DNA from: an uncultured Bacteroides sp.
Lineage (GTDB): Bacteria > Bacteroidota > Bacteroidia > Bacteroidales > UBA932
Assembly: GCA_945874355.1 (NCBI GenBank)
Contig: CAMCGB010000003.1
Location: 62,001 to 126,000, forward strand
Direction of reading: 5' to 3'
DNA: 64,000 nt
Under the pieces are notes generated by a model that was given only the letters and a program-made list of their open reading frames with translations, was not told the DNA's origin and searched no databases. Position 1 is the stretch's first letter. Every line of letters begins with the position of its first letter. The position numbers and the translations under genes were made by a program. Shown piece by piece: positions 17,837 through 26,001 of the stretch.

Positions 17837-18924
17837 TGGAAGATTACGGCGAATACATCGGACTGCTCCGGCAGATGGTAAGCATCCCCTCCCCTTCTTT
17901 CGAAGAAAAAGGGGTGCTTGAGCTGCTCTGCTCCTTTTTTGATGAACGGAATCTGCCCTACCGCATCGAAAGGGGCAATCTGATTGCAGTCTGCCGCGGT
18001 TTCGATGCTTCGAAAAAGACCCTGGTCCTCGATGCCCATATCGATACCGTCCCGGCGTCCCAAGGATATACCCGGGACCCCTTTGACCCGGGGAAGGATG
18101 CCCAAACGGTCTGGGGACTCGGAGCCAATGACGATGGCGGAAGCGTGGTGTCTATGATAGCCGCTTTCCGTCATTTTTTTGACTCTCAGCTTTCCTTCAA
18201 TCTAGTTCTGGCCCTGACCGTGGAGGAAGAGCGCAGCGGCGAGAACGGGGCCTGCTATCTCTACTCTGCTGACGGACCGCTCGGAGCGGAAGGAGATTTG
18301 AGGGCAGACTGGGTGATAGTAGGAGAGCCTACAGGGATGAAAGCCGCGACCAGCGAGAGGGGGCTTCTGGTGCTGGACGGTCTCGCTGAAGGGGTAAGCG
18401 GCCACGCAGCCAGGGGCGAGGGAGTCAATGCCCTCTACATCGCCCTCGACGACATCGCCGCCCTGCGAAACTACAAGTTCGAGCGGATTTCCCCCAGGAT
18501 GGGAGAGGTGGCGATGAACGTGACTATGATAAGCAGCGGCACTGCCCATAATGTAATCCCGGACAAATGCACTTTCACCGTGGACATCAGGCCCACGGAG
18601 CAGTACAGCAACGAGGAGATTCTCGCTTTGCTTCAGCAGGAATGCCGCAGCAGCATCAAGGCACGCAACCTTTCCAACCGCTCTTCTGCCACAAAGGAGG
18701 ACTCACCCCTTTTGAAAACCATTGAGGCTCTGGGCATTGAGACCTTCTCCTCCCCTACGACTTCGGACTGGATGAGAATTGACGCCGACTGCATAAAGAT
18801 GGGCCCTGGCGAATCGTCCCGCTCACACAGCAGCGACGAATTTATTAAAATATCGGAAATCGAAACAGCTATACAAACATACATAAAGTTCATATCTACA
18901 TTCGATGGCAACACTCTGGAATAA
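17833..18924 (+). CDS. M20-family N-acyl-citrulline/ornithine deacylase (ArgE')
   Basis: A 363-residue metallo-hydrolase of the M20 family that would remove the acyl group late in arginine synthesis. It contains the zinc ligands and catalytic acid in LDAHIDTVPAS (residues about 60-70), GLGANDDGGSVVSM (near 98-111) and TVEEERSG (near 133). A dimerisation-domain segment GEVAMNVTMISSGTAHNVIPD follows. If the carbamoyltransferase works on succinylornithine, the natural substrate here is N-succinylcitrulline and not acetylornithine. It overlaps argB by 4 bases and argH by 20 bases. Confidence 0.9.
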   Translation: MMEDYGEYIGLLRQMVSIPSPSFEEKGVLELLCSFFDERNLPYRIERGNLIAVCRGFDASKKTLVLDAHIDTVPASQGYTRDPFDPGKDAQTVWGLGANDDGGSVVSMIAAFRHFFDSQLSFNLVLALTVEEERSGENGACYLYSADGPLGAEGDLRADWVIVGEPTGMKAATSERGLLVLDGLAEGVSGHAARGEGVNALYIALDDIAALRNYKFERISPRMGEVAMNVTMISSGTAHNVIPDKCTFTVDIRPTEQYSNEEILALLQQECRSSIKARNLSNRSSATKEDSPLLKTIEALGIETFSSPTTSDWMRIDADCIKMGPGESSRSHSSDEFIKISEIETAIQTYIKFISTFDGNTLE

Positions 18925-20224
18925 AGGAACAAGCGCAAGCGAAGCGGTGGAGAAGTTCACCGTAGGAGCGGACAGGGAGCTGGATCTCAGACTCGCAAAG
19001 TTCGATGTCATAGGCTCCAAGGCCCATATCCGTATGCTGGAAAGCATAGGTCTGCTGGAAAAGCAGGAGCTGGAAGCACTGCTGAAAGAACTGGACTCTA
19101 TACTTTCGGACATTGAGCAGGGGAAATTCCGTCTCGAAGAAGGGGTGGAGGACATACACTCCCAAGTGGAACTCCTGCTTACGGGCAAATTGGGAGACAT
19201 AGGGAAGAAAATCCACTCGGGACGCTCGCGCAACGACCAGGTGATGCTGGACCTGAAGCTCTACCTTCGGGACTATCTTCTGCAGCTTAAGGGAAGGGTG
19301 CTCAAACTCTTCTCCCGCCTCCAGACCCTGAGCGAGGAGTACCGCGATGTGCTTCTTCCCGGCTACACCCACGCCCAGATAGCAATGCCCTCGTCTTTCG
19401 GACTGTGGTTCGGAGCCTACGCCGAAGCGCTGGTGGACAATATGTATATGCTCGGCGCTGTTTACAGGGTGGTCAACCGCAACCCTTTGGGATCGAGCGC
19501 CGGCTACGGCAACTCTTTCCCGCTGGACAGGGAGATGACTACCCGGCTCCTGGAGTTCGACTCCCCTGTCTATAACAGCATAACGGCCCAGATGGGACGC
19601 GGCCAGACCGAAAGGTGCGTCGCCTCCGGGATCGGTGCAGTAGCCCTGACACTCAATAAGTTGGCCTCGGACTGCTGTATGTATATGTGCCCCAATTTCG
19701 GCTTCATCAGTTTCCCTGATTCGCTGACCACGGGCTCCAGCATAATGCCTCACAAGAAGAACCCGGACGTATGGGAGATAATGAGGGGCGAGTGCAATAT
19801 GATACTCTCCTGCGAGAGCCGGATAGATATGATGTGCAGCAATATGGCACACGGCTACCACCGTGATTACCAGCTGCTTAAAGAGGTCCTCTTCCCCGAG
19901 CTGGAAAGGATGGACGAGTGCCTGGATATGGCTGTGTATATGCTGGAGAACATCAAGGTCAACACTCATATACTCAAGGACGACAAGTACAAGTATATGT
20001 TCACCGTCGAGGAAGTGAACCGCCGGACCCTTGATGGCACGCCCTTCCGCGAGGCCTATAAGCAGGTGGGAATTGAAGTCAACGAAGGGAGGTTCAACTA
20101 TGCAGGCAAAGATATTTCGGAGCTCAAAGTCAGCGACCTTGGGCACACTCACATCGGAAGCATAGGCAATCTGTGCACCAAGCAGGTTAAGGAGCTTATG
20201 GACAAGGCAAGTGAATGGAAATGA
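18905..20224 (+). CDS. argH: argininosuccinate lyase
   Basis: ArgH splits argininosuccinate to arginine and fumarate. The 439-residue protein has the fumarase/aspartase superfamily signature TGSSIMPHKKNPDVWEI (near residues 279-295, with the catalytic Ser loop) and HSGRSRNDQVMLDLKLYLRD near residue 101. TPGYTHAQ-type substrate motif appears as LPGYTHAQIAMPS. The start overlaps the end of argE' by 20 bases. It completes arginine synthesis; carA and carB follow on the same transcript. Confidence 0.96.
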   Translation: MATLWNKGTSASEAVEKFTVGADRELDLRLAKFDVIGSKAHIRMLESIGLLEKQELEALLKELDSILSDIEQGKFRLEEGVEDIHSQVELLLTGKLGDIGKKIHSGRSRNDQVMLDLKLYLRDYLLQLKGRVLKLFSRLQTLSEEYRDVLLPGYTHAQIAMPSSFGLWFGAYAEALVDNMYMLGAVYRVVNRNPLGSSAGYGNSFPLDREMTTRLLEFDSPVYNSITAQMGRGQTERCVASGIGAVALTLNKLASDCCMYMCPNFGFISFPDSLTTGSSIMPHKKNPDVWEIMRGECNMILSCESRIDMMCSNMAHGYHRDYQLLKEVLFPELERMDECLDMAVYMLENIKVNTHILKDDKYKYMFTVEEVNRRTLDGTPFREAYKQVGIEVNEGRFNYAGKDISELKVSDLGHTHIGSIGNLCTKQVKELMDKASEWK

Positions 20225-20237
20225 TTCTCAGCACAAT

Positions 20238-21317
20238 ATGGAAAATCAAAACAAAAAAGCGGCCCTTGTACTGGGCAACGGATGCACTCTTGAAGGTACC
20301 GGTTTCGGCTACGAAGGCGTAGCGGACGGCGAAGTGGTCTTTTCGACAGCGATGGTGGGCTACCCCGAGAGCCTTACCGACCCTTCGTACTCGGGCCAGA
20401 TTCTATGCGTAAGCTACCCGTTGATAGGCAATTACGGCATACCTTCGGAAGAGTATGACCAGGAAGGCCTGTGCACCACCTTCGAATCGGAAAAGATTCA
20501 CGTCAGAGGCCTTATCATCTCGGACTACAGCCTCAAGTACAGTCACTGGGACGCAGTCAAAAGCCTGGACGAATGGCTCAAGGAGAATAAAATCCCGGGC
20601 ATCTACGGCATCGACACCCGTGAGTTGACCAAGATGCTGCGCGAACAGGGAGCTATGCTCGGAAGAATCATCCCCGAAGGACACAGCGCTGAAGGAAGTA
20701 TCGCCGACCCCAACAAGGAGAATCAGGTCGATATCGTAAGTTGCAAGGAGGTAATCACTTACGGGCAGGGCGAAAAGACAGTGGTGCTGGTGGACTGCGG
20801 AGTCAAGCACCAGATTGTGCGCTGCCTGGTATCGAGAGGCGTGAAGGTCGTGAGAGTCCCCTGGGATTATGACTTCAACACCCTGGAATGGGACGGGCTT
20901 TTCATCTCCAACGGCCCCGGCAACCCTTCCCTGTGCACAAAAGCCGTGGAGCATATACGCAAAGCCTACGAAGGCAACAAGCCCATTTTCGGAATCTGTA
21001 TGGGCAACCAGCTGATGAGTCTTGCCGCGGGCGCGAGCACATTCAAGCTCAAATACGGACACCGCAGCCACAACCAGCCGGTAAGGATGTGCGGGAGCAA
21101 CAGATGTTTCATCACTTCGCAGAACCACGGTTTTGCAGTGGAGAACTCTACCCTTCCCGACGAATGGGAGCCCTACTTCATCAATATGAACGACTCCACG
21201 AACGAGGGCATACGCCATCGCAGCAAGCCTTTCTGCTCAGTGCAGTTCCATCCCGAGGCTTCAAGCGGCCCGGTGGACACTGAGTTTTTGTTTGACGACT
21301 TTATCTCCAAGCTATAA
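20238..21317 (+). CDS. carA: carbamoyl-phosphate synthase small (glutaminase) subunit
   Basis: CarA hydrolyses glutamine and passes ammonia to CarB. I start it at the ATG at 20238 (MENQNKKAALVLGNGCTLEG), 13 bases after argH; an earlier in-frame ATG at 20211 would overlap argH. The 359-residue protein has the small N-terminal domain and a class I glutamine amidotransferase domain with the nucleophile in FGICMGNQLMSLAAG (near residue 254) and the His/Glu pair in VQFHPEASSGP. It ends 21 bases before carB. Confidence 0.96.
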   Translation: MENQNKKAALVLGNGCTLEGTGFGYEGVADGEVVFSTAMVGYPESLTDPSYSGQILCVSYPLIGNYGIPSEEYDQEGLCTTFESEKIHVRGLIISDYSLKYSHWDAVKSLDEWLKENKIPGIYGIDTRELTKMLREQGAMLGRIIPEGHSAEGSIADPNKENQVDIVSCKEVITYGQGEKTVVLVDCGVKHQIVRCLVSRGVKVVRVPWDYDFNTLEWDGLFISNGPGNPSLCTKAVEHIRKAYEGNKPIFGICMGNQLMSLAAGASTFKLKYGHRSHNQPVRMCGSNRCFITSQNHGFAVENSTLPDEWEPYFINMNDSTNEGIRHRSKPFCSVQFHPEASSGPVDTEFLFDDFISKL

Positions 21318-21338
21318 GTTCTTCATACATATATACTT

Positions 21339-24300
21339 ATGATAGATACAAATATCAATAAAGTACTCGTGCTCGGAAGTGGAGCACTCAAGATCGGCGA
21401 AGCCGGAGAGTTTGACTACAGCGGCTCGCAAGCCCTGAAGGCCCTCAAGGAAGAAGGGGTGCAGACAGTGCTGATTAACCCCAACATCGCCACTGTCCAG
21501 ACTTCAGAAGGAGTGGCCGACAAGGTGTACTTCCTGCCGGTGACCCCGCATTTCGTGGAGGAAGTCATCAGGAAGGAGCATCCCCAGGGCATACTTCTGT
21601 CGTTCGGCGGGCAGACGGCGCTGAACTGCGGAGTGGAGCTCTACAAAAGCGGAGTGCTCGAGAAATACGGCATACGGGTGCTCGGAACCCCGGTACAGGC
21701 CATCATCGACACTGAAGACAGGGAGCTGTTCGTCGAAAGGCTCGATGAGATAGGCGTCAAGACCATACGCAGCCACGCGGCCGAGAGTCTTGAAGAAGCC
21801 CTGAAAGCAGCATCCGAAGTCGGATACCCCGTGATAGTGCGTGCGGCCTATGCCCTGGGCGGGCTCGGATCGGGCTTCTGCGAGAATGAAGCCGAACTCA
21901 GGGCCGTCGCCACCAAGGCCTTCTCGTTCTCTCCGCAGGTGCTGGTCGAAAAGTCGCTCAGAGGCTGGAAAGAGATTGAGTATGAAGTGGTCCGGGACCG
22001 CTACGACAACTGCATCACGGTCTGCAATATGGAGAACTTCGACCCTCTGGGCATCCACACCGGCGAGAGCATAGTGGTAGCCCCTTCGCAGACCCTGTCG
22101 AACAAGGAGTTCCATTTCCTGCGGAAAATCGCTATCGACATAGTCCGTCATATAGGTATAGTCGGCGAGTGCAACGTCCAGTACGCCTTCAGTCCCGACG
22201 GAGAGGACTACAGGGTGATAGAAGTCAATGCCCGTCTGAGCCGTTCTTCGGCCCTGGCATCGAAGGCCACCGGTTATCCACTCGCCTTCATTGCCGCCAA
22301 ACTCGGACTGGGATACGGACTGTTCGAACTCAAGAACTCCGTCACCAAGACCACCCCGGCCTTCTTCGAGCCTGCCCTCGACTATGTGGTATGCAAGATC
22401 CCGCGCTGGGACCTTGCCAAATTCAAGGGAGTATCGCGCGAGATTGGCTCAAGTATGAAGAGCGTGGGAGAAGTGATGGCGATAGGCCGCAACTTCGAGG
22501 AGGCAATTCAGAAGGGACTCAGGATGATAGGCCAGGGCGCAAACGGTTTCGTATGCAACAAGCCCTATAAGGACGAGGACCTGGACTATGCCCTCAAGAA
22601 TCCTACCGACACCCGCATCTTCGCTATTGCAGCGGCTCTCCAGAGCGGCTACAGCATAGAAAAGATTCACGAGCTCACCAAAATCGACAAATGGTTCCTT
22701 GAGAAGCTCGCCGGCATCGAAGACACTTACCGCCGCCTGGAAGAGTGCAAGGGCCTGGAAGATTTGAGTGAAGAGCTGCTGCGGAAGCTCAAAAGGCAGG
22801 GATTTTCCGACATCCAGATTGCCCGCGTGCTTTCGGTCAGCGAGCAGAAAGTAAGGATGAAGCGCAGCGATATGGGCATACGTCCGTATGTAAAGCAGAT
22901 TGACACCCTTGCCGCAGAGTTCCCTTCGCAGACCAACTACCTCTACCTCACCTACAACGGAGACTGCGACGATGTGCAGTTCGAACGCGGAGGCAAGGAA
23001 GTGATAGTGCTCGGCTCCGGAGCCTACAGGATAGGAAGCAGCGTGGAGTTCGACTGGTGCGGGGTCAACGCCCTGAAAACCCTACAGAGTCTGGGCTACA
23101 AATCCATAATGATCAATTTCAACCCCGAGACCGTCTCGACCGACTACGACTCCTGCGACCGTCTGTATTTTGACGAACTGAGCTACGAGACCGTGATGGA
23201 CATCTGTACGCTTGAGCAGCCTTACGGCGTGATAGTCAGCGTGGGAGGCCAGATTCCGAACAACCTCGCGCTGCCCCTGATGAAGAGCGGAGTGCATATT
23301 CTCGGAACCTCGGCCATAGACATCGACAGGGCTGAAGACCGCAACAAGTTCTCCCAGATTGTGGACAAACTGGGCATAGACCAGCCCCGCTGGAGCGAAC
23401 TCACGACTATGGATGACATTCAGAAGTTCATCTCCGAAGTCGGCTACCCTGTGCTCGTAAGGCCTTCCTACGTGCTTTCGGGCGCCGCAATGAATGTCTG
23501 CTACAGCGACGAGGACCTGAAGATGTTCCTGGATATGGCTGTGGAAGTGAGCGACGAACATCCTGTGGTCATAAGCTCATTTATGCAGCGTTGCAAGGAG
23601 CTTGAATGCGACGCCGTGGCCGACGGAGGCGAAGTGATAGCCTACGCAATCTCAGAGCATATCGAATTTGCCGGAGTGCACTCTGGCGACGCCACAATCC
23701 AGTTCCCGCCCCAGAAAATCTACGGCATCACTGCCGCCAAAATCCGCAAGACCACCGCTGCCATAGCCCGCGAGTTGAACATCACGGGTCCCTTCAACAT
23801 CCAGTTCCTCGCCACCGACAACTACATCAAGGTCATCGAGTGCAACCTCAGGGCGTCAAGAAGCTTCCCCTTCGTATCCAAGGTCCTGAAAGTCAATTTT
23901 ATAGAACTCGCCACCAAAGCTATGCTGGCGCGCCGTCCTCGCAAGATGGAGCTCGACCCGTTCGACCTGGAATATGTGGGCATCAAATGCTCCCAGTTCT
24001 CGTTTGCCCGTCTCGGCAAGGCTGACCCCGTGCTGGGAGTCGATATGGCTTCGACCGGCGAAGTGGGCTGCATAGGTGACTCCCTGGATGAGGCTCTGCT
24101 CAAGAGTATGCTTTCGGTCGGGCACCGCATCCCCGAAAAGGCCGTCCTCATATCTTCGGGAAATGCCCGACAGAAGGCGGATATTCTGGACGCGTGCAGG
24201 CTGATTGCAGAAAAAGGGCTGGATATCTACGCCACTGCCGGCACCTGCAAGTACTTGAACGAGAACGGGATACCTGCCAGACGCGCACTGTGGCCCTATG

Positions 24301-24551
24301 AAGTAAGCACTGAGACGCACCCTTCGGCAATAGATTTGATACGCTCGCATACGGTGGACCTGGTGATTAACATCCCCAAGAACTACTCCCACAACGAGCT
24401 CAGCAACGGCTACAAAATGAGGCGCGCTGCCATAGATTTCAATGTTCCCCTGATTACCAACTCCCGGCTAGCGACTGCCTACATCAAGGCTTTCTGCAAG
24501 GTTCCCCTCGACAAGATAGGAATCAAGAGCTGGGACGAATACCGTTATTAG
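21339..24551 (+). CDS. carB: carbamoyl-phosphate synthase large subunit
   Basis: The 1070-residue CarB makes carbamoyl phosphate from bicarbonate, ammonia and two ATP, feeding both arginine and pyrimidine synthesis. It has the duplicated ATP-grasp architecture: KVLVLGSGALKIGEAGEFDYSG-like start at residue 8 and the second half starting VIVLGSGAYRIGSSVEFDWCG near residue 555. A C-terminal MGS-like allosteric domain follows (AEKGLDIYATAGTCKYLNENG). It is the last gene of the arginine operon; grouping carAB with the arg genes suggests arginine-dependent control. Confidence 0.97.
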   Translation: MIDTNINKVLVLGSGALKIGEAGEFDYSGSQALKALKEEGVQTVLINPNIATVQTSEGVADKVYFLPVTPHFVEEVIRKEHPQGILLSFGGQTALNCGVELYKSGVLEKYGIRVLGTPVQAIIDTEDRELFVERLDEIGVKTIRSHAAESLEEALKAASEVGYPVIVRAAYALGGLGSGFCENEAELRAVATKAFSFSPQVLVEKSLRGWKEIEYEVVRDRYDNCITVCNMENFDPLGIHTGESIVVAPSQTLSNKEFHFLRKIAIDIVRHIGIVGECNVQYAFSPDGEDYRVIEVNARLSRSSALASKATGYPLAFIAAKLGLGYGLFELKNSVTKTTPAFFEPALDYVVCKIPRWDLAKFKGVSREIGSSMKSVGEVMAIGRNFEEAIQKGLRMIGQGANGFVCNKPYKDEDLDYALKNPTDTRIFAIAAALQSGYSIEKIHELTKIDKWFLEKLAGIEDTYRRLEECKGLEDLSEELLRKLKRQGFSDIQIARVLSVSEQKVRMKRSDMGIRPYVKQIDTLAAEFPSQTNYLYLTYNGDCDDVQFERGGKEVIVLGSGAYRIGSSVEFDWCGVNALKTLQSLGYKSIMINFNPETVSTDYDSCDRLYFDELSYETVMDICTLEQPYGVIVSVGGQIPNNLALPLMKSGVHILGTSAIDIDRAEDRNKFSQIVDKLGIDQPRWSELTTMDDIQKFISEVGYPVLVRPSYVLSGAAMNVCYSDEDLKMFLDMAVEVSDEHPVVISSFMQRCKELECDAVADGGEVIAYAISEHIEFAGVHSGDATIQFPPQKIYGITAAKIRKTTAAIARELNITGPFNIQFLATDNYIKVIECNLRASRSFPFVSKVLKVNFIELATKAMLARRPRKMELDPFDLEYVGIKCSQFSFARLGKADPVLGVDMASTGEVGCIGDSLDEALLKSMLSVGHRIPEKAVLISSGNARQKADILDACRLIAEKGLDIYATAGTCKYLNENGIPARRALWPYEVSTETHPSAIDLIRSHTVDLVINIPKNYSHNELSNGYKMRRAAIDFNVPLITNSRLATAYIKAFCKVPLDKIGIKSWDEYRY

Positions 24552-24552
24552 T

Positions 24553-24757
24553 ATGAAAACCGGACCCCTGTTCACATCTGCCCTGCTTGTCCTGCTTGCA
24601 GCAGCCTGCGGCACTGATTCCGAATTGGAAGAGTACAAAGCTCTTTGCAGGCAGGAAGGACGAACTCAAAGAGGCCGTCAGGCGCTACTGCTGGGACGAA
24701 CTGGTACTAAACATGATTGCCTGGCTCGAGGGAGCGCAGGCAATCGAAGAGTTCTAG
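24553..24757 (+). pseudogene. small lipoprotein gene with a frameshift
   Basis: An ATG one base after carB opens MKTGPLFTSALLVLLAAACG, a good lipoprotein signal (lipobox AAAC, Cys19), followed by TDSELEEYKALCRQ. From about base 24655 the natural-looking continuation is in the +1 frame, KDELKEAVRRYCWDELVLNM and so on, ending in a TAG at 24755-24757. In the original frame the sequence turns Arg-rich and implausible. A single-base change near 24650-24656 would give a roughly 67-residue lipoprotein. It may be a true pseudogene or an assembly error. Function unknown. Confidence 0.5.
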
Positions 24758-24774
24758 GAATCTCCAGAAGAGCT

Positions 24775-24936
24775 CTAGTCAGGAATTTTGTCGAACAGGG
24801 CAAGCGTCGTGACATCTTCTTTGCTAACCAGTTTGACATCACGGTAGCTGTGCTTGTTCGCTGCTATGACAATTGTTTTGTCGCCGCAGTTTTGCAACTC
24901 CTGCTGGAGAAGGGAAATAAGTTCTGATGTTTTCAT
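24775..24936 (-). CDS. small protein of 53 residues, function unknown
   Basis: On the minus strand an ATG at 24934-24936 opens a 53-codon frame ending in TAG at 24775-24777. The protein begins MKTSELISLLQQELQNCGDK and ends ALFDKIPD. The composition is globular (leucine-rich amphipathic helix followed by beta-like TIVIAANKHSYRDVKLVSK), unlike the Arg-rich translation of the opposite strand over the same bases. It is convergent with the frameshifted lipoprotein and divergent from the thioesterase gene. I do not recognise the family. Confidence 0.5.
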   Translation of the reverse strand: MKTSELISLLQQELQNCGDKTIVIAANKHSYRDVKLVSKEDVTTLALFDKIPD

Positions 24937-25042
24937 ATCCAAAATGTTTTAGTACTTTCCGGTTCAGGATTCCGTGTCCCGTTCGGTAAATATAATACTT
25001 TTTTAAATAGAAGCCAATATTTGAAAATAGTTTAAAAAAATA

Positions 25043-25050
25043 TATCTTTG
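25043..25050 (+). promoter_or_regulatory. -7 box TATCTTTG upstream of the thioesterase/msrA/priA run
   Basis: TATCTTTG fits TAnnTTTG. A TTTG at 25020-25023 is 19 bases upstream, giving a full Bacteroidota housekeeping promoter in an AT-rich gap. The first ATG follows at 25085. Confidence 0.65.
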
Positions 25051-25084
25051 TTCTTCCGACCAAAAGCGGATCGGAACTCTTATT

Positions 25085-25468
25085 ATGCTTCAAACAGGAA
25101 TCAAAGGTTATCAGGAAGAGACAGTTGTGGAAGGAAAGCTCGCAAGCAACGTAGGCAGCGGGCTGGTGAAGGTATATGCTACGGCTATGATGATAGCCTT
25201 GATAGAAAAGGCCGCCGTGCTTTCGGTGGAGCCTTATCTGGAAAGCGGGCAGGGCACTGTGGGCACTCTTGTGAATGTCAGCCACTGCAGCGCCACACCC
25301 CTGGGCATGAAAGTCCACGCCGAGACCGAGCTCATCGAAATAGACCGCCGCAGGCTTGTATTCAAAGTCGCAGCCTATGACGAATGCGGACTTATCGGAG
25401 AGGGTCTTCACGAGCGTTTCATCATCGATATGAAGAAATTCCAGGACAAAACTGATTCAAAAGCCTGA
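25085..25468 (+). CDS. hot-dog-fold thioesterase (FlK-like)
   Basis: A 127-residue single-domain protein resembling the fluoroacetyl-CoA-thioesterase-like family: GSGLVKVYATAMMIALIEKAA forms the central helix (residues about 26-46), followed by the antiparallel strands GTVGTLVNVSHCSATPLGMKV and FKVAAYDECGLIGEGLHERFI. Members hydrolyse small acyl-CoA esters, often for detoxification; the true substrate is unknown. The catalytic Thr/Glu/His of FlK appear as Glu41 and the His in NVSHCS, by position only. It starts a run with msrA (7 bases later) and the PriA-like gene. Confidence 0.8.
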   Translation: MLQTGIKGYQEETVVEGKLASNVGSGLVKVYATAMMIALIEKAAVLSVEPYLESGQGTVGTLVNVSHCSATPLGMKVHAETELIEIDRRRLVFKVAAYDECGLIGEGLHERFIIDMKKFQDKTDSKA

Positions 25469-25475
25469 ACGCACT

Positions 25476-25994
25476 ATGATTAAAGACATTTACCTTGCCG
25501 CAGGTTGCTTTTGGGGCGCCGAGCGATACTTCAAGCAGATTCACGGAGTTGTGTCGACCGAGGTAGGCTATGCCAACGGCAACATTTTCCACCCTACCTA
25601 CCGCGAAGTGAGCACGGACTCCACCGGCTATGCCGAAGCCGTTCACGTCCAGTACGATACCGAAGCCATCGGGCTCGAAAGGATAGTCCAGCTCTATTTC
25701 AGGGCAATTGACCCCCTTAGCGTGAACCGCCAGGGAGAGGATGAGGGCATACGCTACCGCAGCGGCATCTACTACACCGACCCCGCTGACCTTCCCGCCA
25801 TCAAAAGAATCTACGAAAGGGTGGAAGGCGAGATCAAGAGCCCTCTGGCAGTCGAAGTGAAGCCGCTGAAGAATTTCTACAGGGCAGAGGAGGAGCACCA
25901 GAATTATCTGGAAAAGCACCCGGGAGGCTACTGCCATATCAGCGAGTCCCTGATTGAGTTTGCCCGCAGCGCTTCAGAAACCGTAAGCGACTGA
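25476..25994 (+). CDS. msrA: peptide-methionine (S)-S-oxide reductase
   Basis: MsrA reduces methionine-S-sulfoxide in proteins back to methionine. The 172-residue protein has the catalytic signature AAGCFWGAERYFKQ with Cys11, EVGYANGN near residue 29 and the substrate-pocket segment RYRSGIYY near residue 92. No MsrB domain is fused. The C-terminus contains the KHPGGYCHIS segment, which may supply the resolving cysteine. It lies 7 bases behind the thioesterase and 7 bases before the PriA-like gene. Confidence 0.95.
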   Translation: MIKDIYLAAGCFWGAERYFKQIHGVVSTEVGYANGNIFHPTYREVSTDSTGYAEAVHVQYDTEAIGLERIVQLYFRAIDPLSVNRQGEDEGIRYRSGIYYTDPADLPAIKRIYERVEGEIKSPLAVEVKPLKNFYRAEEEHQNYLEKHPGGYCHISESLIEFARSASETVSD

Positions 25995-26001
25995 TTCTGT
26001 T

